From: Candidatus Gastranaerophilales bacterium
Lineage (GTDB): Bacteria; Cyanobacteriota; Vampirovibrionia; Gastranaerophilales; Gastranaerophilaceae
DNA length: 34,604 bases
Direction: 5' to 3'
Assembly: GCA_944323945.1 (NCBI GenBank)
Contig: CALUUL010000016.1
Coordinates: 1 to 34,604, forward strand
The position numbers and the translations under genes were made by a program. The notes under the pieces are model-generated. The model ran no database searches and was not told where the DNA came from. It saw only the letters and a program-made list of their open reading frames with translations. Below, piece after piece: positions 32,200 through 34,604 of this stretch (the stretch's first letter is position 1; every line of letters starts with the position of its first letter).

Positions 32200-33501
32200 T
32201 TATGAATTTCCAATATTTATATATTTTAATTTATAGACTGCTAATTTCTCTCTGTTGTATTGGTTTCTTCCATCAAATATTATTGAGTCTTTAAGATTAT
32301 TTTTTAATTTTTCCATATCGGGTTTTCGAAATTCATTCCATTCTGTTAAAAGTAGTAATGCATCTGCTTCATTTATTGCCTCATATGCTGATTTTGCATA
32401 TTCAATTTTATCTTTCCATATTTGTTTTGCATTTTCTATTGCTTGAGGATCATAGGCTTTTATTTTGGCACCATGATTTAATAGTGAATTTATTATATCG
32501 ATTGATGGAGCTTCTCTCATATCATTTGTTCTTGGTTTAAAAGAAAGTCCCCAAATAGCAAATGTTTTATTTTCGATATTGTTATTATAGTATTCTAAAA
32601 TTTTGTCCACGAATAATTTTCGTTGATTTATATTTGTTGTTCTTACTGCTTCGAGAATATTATATCCGGTTTGTTGTTCTTTTGCTACAGATATTAAAGC
32701 ACTTACATCTTTTGGAAAGCAACTTCCTCCATAACCAATTCCTGGAAATAGAAATTTATCGCCAATTCTTTTGTCTGTTGTAATTCCGGTTCTTACTTTT
32801 TCTATATCTGCACCGACTTTTTCGCATATATTTGCCATTTCATTAATAAATGAAATTTTTGTGGCTAAAAAAGCATTTGCAACATATTTTGTCATTTCAG
32901 CTGATTTGACATCCATAAATAATATTCTATTTGAAGTTTTAAAATATGGAGAATAAATGTCATTCATTATTTTAGACGCTTTTTCTGAATTTGAACCAAT
33001 AATTACTCTATCCGGTGATAAAAAATCATCTATTGCGGCACCTTGTTTTAAAAATTCAGGATTTGATACAACATCAAATGGAATATTTGTAATTTCTTTT
33101 ATTATTTTACTTAGTTTTTCTCCTGTCCCTACAGGAACGGTAGATTTATTAACAATTACTTTGTATTCATTCAGATTCTTTGCTATGTCTTTTGCCACAT
33201 TTATAACGGCATCTAAGTTGCAAGATCCATCAATATCTTGAGGTGTTGCAACTGCAATGAAACATACTTTTGATTCTCTTACTGCTTTTTCAAGATTTGT
33301 AGAAAATGATAAACGGTTTTCTTTTACATTATTTTTTATTAATTCTTCTAAACCTGGTTCATATATAGGAACTATCCCTTTTTGTAGCTTTTCTATCTTT
33401 TCTTCATTATTGTCTATACAAATAACAGTATTACCCATATCTGCCAGGCAAGTTCCTGCTACTAATCCAACGTACCCTGTTCCTATAACACACAATTTCA
33501 T
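32200..33501 (-). CDS. ugd: UDP-glucose 6-dehydrogenase
   Basis: A 433-residue NAD-dependent enzyme that oxidises UDP-glucose to UDP-glucuronate for capsule, exopolysaccharide or lipid A decoration. The N-terminal NAD fold starts with GTGYVGLVAG (7-16), and VNKSTVPVGTG follows. The catalytic Cys261 is in GYGGSCFPKD with D265; K205 and N209 lie in AEMTKYVANAFLATK. The C-terminal UDP-binding domain (GLSFKPRTNDMREAPS) is complete. GGAG lies 10 bases before the ATG. It is monocistronic, divergent from the metallophosphoesterase. Related UDP-ManNAc dehydrogenases are less likely given the overall pattern. Confidence 0.95.
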   Translation of the reverse strand: MKLCVIGTGYVGLVAGTCLADMGNTVICIDNNEEKIEKLQKGIVPIYEPGLEELIKNNVKENRLSFSTNLEKAVRESKVCFIAVATPQDIDGSCNLDAVINVAKDIAKNLNEYKVIVNKSTVPVGTGEKLSKIIKEITNIPFDVVSNPEFLKQGAAIDDFLSPDRVIIGSNSEKASKIMNDIYSPYFKTSNRILFMDVKSAEMTKYVANAFLATKISFINEMANICEKVGADIEKVRTGITTDKRIGDKFLFPGIGYGGSCFPKDVSALISVAKEQQTGYNILEAVRTTNINQRKLFVDKILEYYNNNIENKTFAIWGLSFKPRTNDMREAPSIDIINSLLNHGAKIKAYDPQAIENAKQIWKDKIEYAKSAYEAINEADALLLLTEWNEFRKPDMEKLKNNLKDSIIFDGRNQYNREKLAVYKLKYINIGNS

Positions 33502-33522
33502 ACTAATTTTTCTCCAAAAGCT

Positions 33523-33531
33523 ATTTTAACA
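33523..33531 (-). promoter_or_regulatory. extended -10 promoter for ugd
   Basis: On the minus strand TGTTAAAAT fits an extended -10 (TG-n-TAAAAT), about 22 bases upstream of the ugd ATG. No good -35 is seen. Confidence 0.35.
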
Positions 33532-33663
33532 CAAATTTATGTTATTACACATTATTGATGTTTTGTTGTTTTAATAGGTTATAAGTTTTTTTTAAATTCT
33601 TAATGAAAATTAATATTTTATATTTTTAAAATAAAAATTATTTTTTAGAAGTATTATCATATT

Positions 33664-34604
33664 ATGAAAATTTTGCCAATACATAAAAATTTCTATAGGA
33701 ATAATTCTTTTAAAGGTGCTATGCTTAATATAAATGCATTTTCTGATACTCATGGCGAGTTATCTTTAGCTAATCAAGCTTTAGAAGAGATGAGGAGTCG
33801 AAAAAACGATATATTCCTGAAAACGAATGAAAAAGGGACAGCAAATGTTATTTCTGTTTGTGGTGACTGGTTTATGGATGGTTCAAGGAAAGGCTATTTG
33901 ACGAATCCAAGTAAAGAAGTTGCTAGATTTCAGTTGGATGTTTTAAACGAATTTATCAGACAAATTAAAGGTATTGCATCAAATACAATGACTTTATTTA
34001 CGCCTGGAAATCATGAATTTGACGGTGGGGTTAAACTTTTAGATGATGTTTTCGCAAATTTAGATGCTGAAGTTTTATTTTCAAATTTAGATATATCTTC
34101 TTCAGACGGTTTTCAGAAAAGTATAAGTGGTAATAAAATCATTAATGAAAAAATAGTTGCAGTTGAAGATGATAAAAATCTGGAATTAAAACATAAATTT
34201 TTATTTTTAGGTATAAGTCCTGTTAATATGCCTGCGTATCAAAAAAAATTAGATGGTGTAAGTTTAATTGATGCTATTCCAAAACCGCAAAGATACGTTA
34301 CAAAGGAAGATTATGAAAAAACATTAGAGTATTGTAAGGGTCGGATTTCAGAATTTAAAAAGCAAAATCCGAAAGGGCATGTTATATTAATGTGCCATAC
34401 CGGTGTTAACTTTGCTGATACATTAGTTCGAGAATCAGAGGTGGATTTAGTCTTTGACGGTCACGAGCACAAGGATGCTATTAGAGTTGTTAATGGTACT
34501 CCTATTGTTCCTTTATCTCAAAATTTTAAAAAGATAGTGAATGCCAAGATGAAAGTTGATGATGATGGAAATTTAGCTGATATCGGATTAAAATCTTTTT
34601 CACC
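33664..34604 (+). CDS. metallophosphoesterase with N-terminal FKG motif, 3' end beyond the window
   Basis: An open frame of 313 codons from ATG 33664 to the window edge with no stop. It starts MKILPIHKNFYRNNSFKGAM (FKG at residues 16-18), then immediately the calcineurin-like phosphoesterase fold. The metal motifs are SDTHGE (D28, H30), GDWFMDG (D68), PGNHEFD (N116, H117), CHTG (H245) and DGHEH (H267, H269). The order resembles the catalytic domain of 5'-nucleotidase/UshA-type enzymes. It has no Sec signal peptide, although such enzymes are usually exported, so the FKG leader takes the place where a signal would be. The ribosome-binding site is weak (TAGAAG). Confidence 0.85.
   Translation, partial: MKILPIHKNFYRNNSFKGAMLNINAFSDTHGELSLANQALEEMRSRKNDIFLKTNEKGTANVISVCGDWFMDGSRKGYLTNPSKEVARFQLDVLNEFIRQIKGIASNTMTLFTPGNHEFDGGVKLLDDVFANLDAEVLFSNLDISSSDGFQKSISGNKIINEKIVAVEDDKNLELKHKFLFLGISPVNMPAYQKKLDGVSLIDAIPKPQRYVTKEDYEKTLEYCKGRISEFKKQNPKGHVILMCHTGVNFADTLVRESEVDLVFDGHEHKDAIRVVNGTPIVPLSQNFKKIVNAKMKVDDDGNLADIGLKSFS

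Overview
The window is a chromosomal stretch of an AT-rich, Gram-negative bacterium. Genes for lipid A synthesis (lpxD, lpxC, lpxA with fabZ), a lipoprotein PPIase, an outer-envelope-type coiled-coil protein and a UDP-glucose dehydrogenase show a diderm envelope. The very low GC content and several short-motif proteins (an N-terminal M-K/R-I-N-S/P-I stretch followed by F-K/G-G, and a 'SQARFL..TAR' protein) resemble what I know of the gut Melainabacteria/Vampirovibrionia (Gastranaerophilales), the non-photosynthetic sister group of Cyanobacteria. That placement is an inference; nothing in the window proves it. There is no CRISPR array, insertion sequence, prophage or tRNA gene, and no gene-free stretch longer than 300 bases. 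The longest gaps (about 737-1018 and 29901-30154) hold promoters and terminators.

Layout. Positions 1-77 are the 3' tail of a 5S rRNA and the rRNA operon terminator. An unknown membrane protein (minus) and a B12-type radical SAM protein (plus) follow. A minus-strand block (2504-8842) carries fabF, a GH38 alpha-mannosidase, a zincin-like metallopeptidase, cutA and a GlcD-type FAD oxidase. A periplasmic HtrA-like protease (plus) converges on a small four-cysteine protein and an NfnA/SudB-type FAD/NAD(P) iron-sulfur reductase (minus). Next on minus come a small 'FG-motif' protein, comEC and a secreted coiled-coil protein.

From 14366 to 23873 eight plus-strand genes form a long envelope and maintenance cluster: mfd, a parvulin-type lipoprotein PPIase, an HldE/RfaE2-type nucleotidyltransferase, lpxD-lpxC-fabZ-lpxA and an M29 aminopeptidase. 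lpxB is absent. After a membrane-anchored nuclease-fold candidate (minus) come a GH77-type 4-alpha-glucanotransferase and a polytopic GtrII-like glucosyltransferase (plus). The right end (28062-33501, minus) holds a Gly/Ser-rich protein, the 'SQARFL' protein, two overlapping membrane 'FKG' proteins and ugd. A metallophosphoesterase with the same FKG start runs off the right edge.

The most interesting theme is that five proteins of unrelated fold (10915, 24445, 30155, 31032, 33664) share a short polar N-terminal leader ending in F-[KG]-[GRV], placed directly ahead of the functional domain. This looks like a common targeting or export tag. One of these genes, and the 'SQARFL' gene, also has an upstream sequence resembling a sigma-28 (FliA) promoter. 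The leader of the 31032 gene is interrupted by a GC-rich, palindrome-bearing in-frame segment reminiscent of coding palindromic elements.
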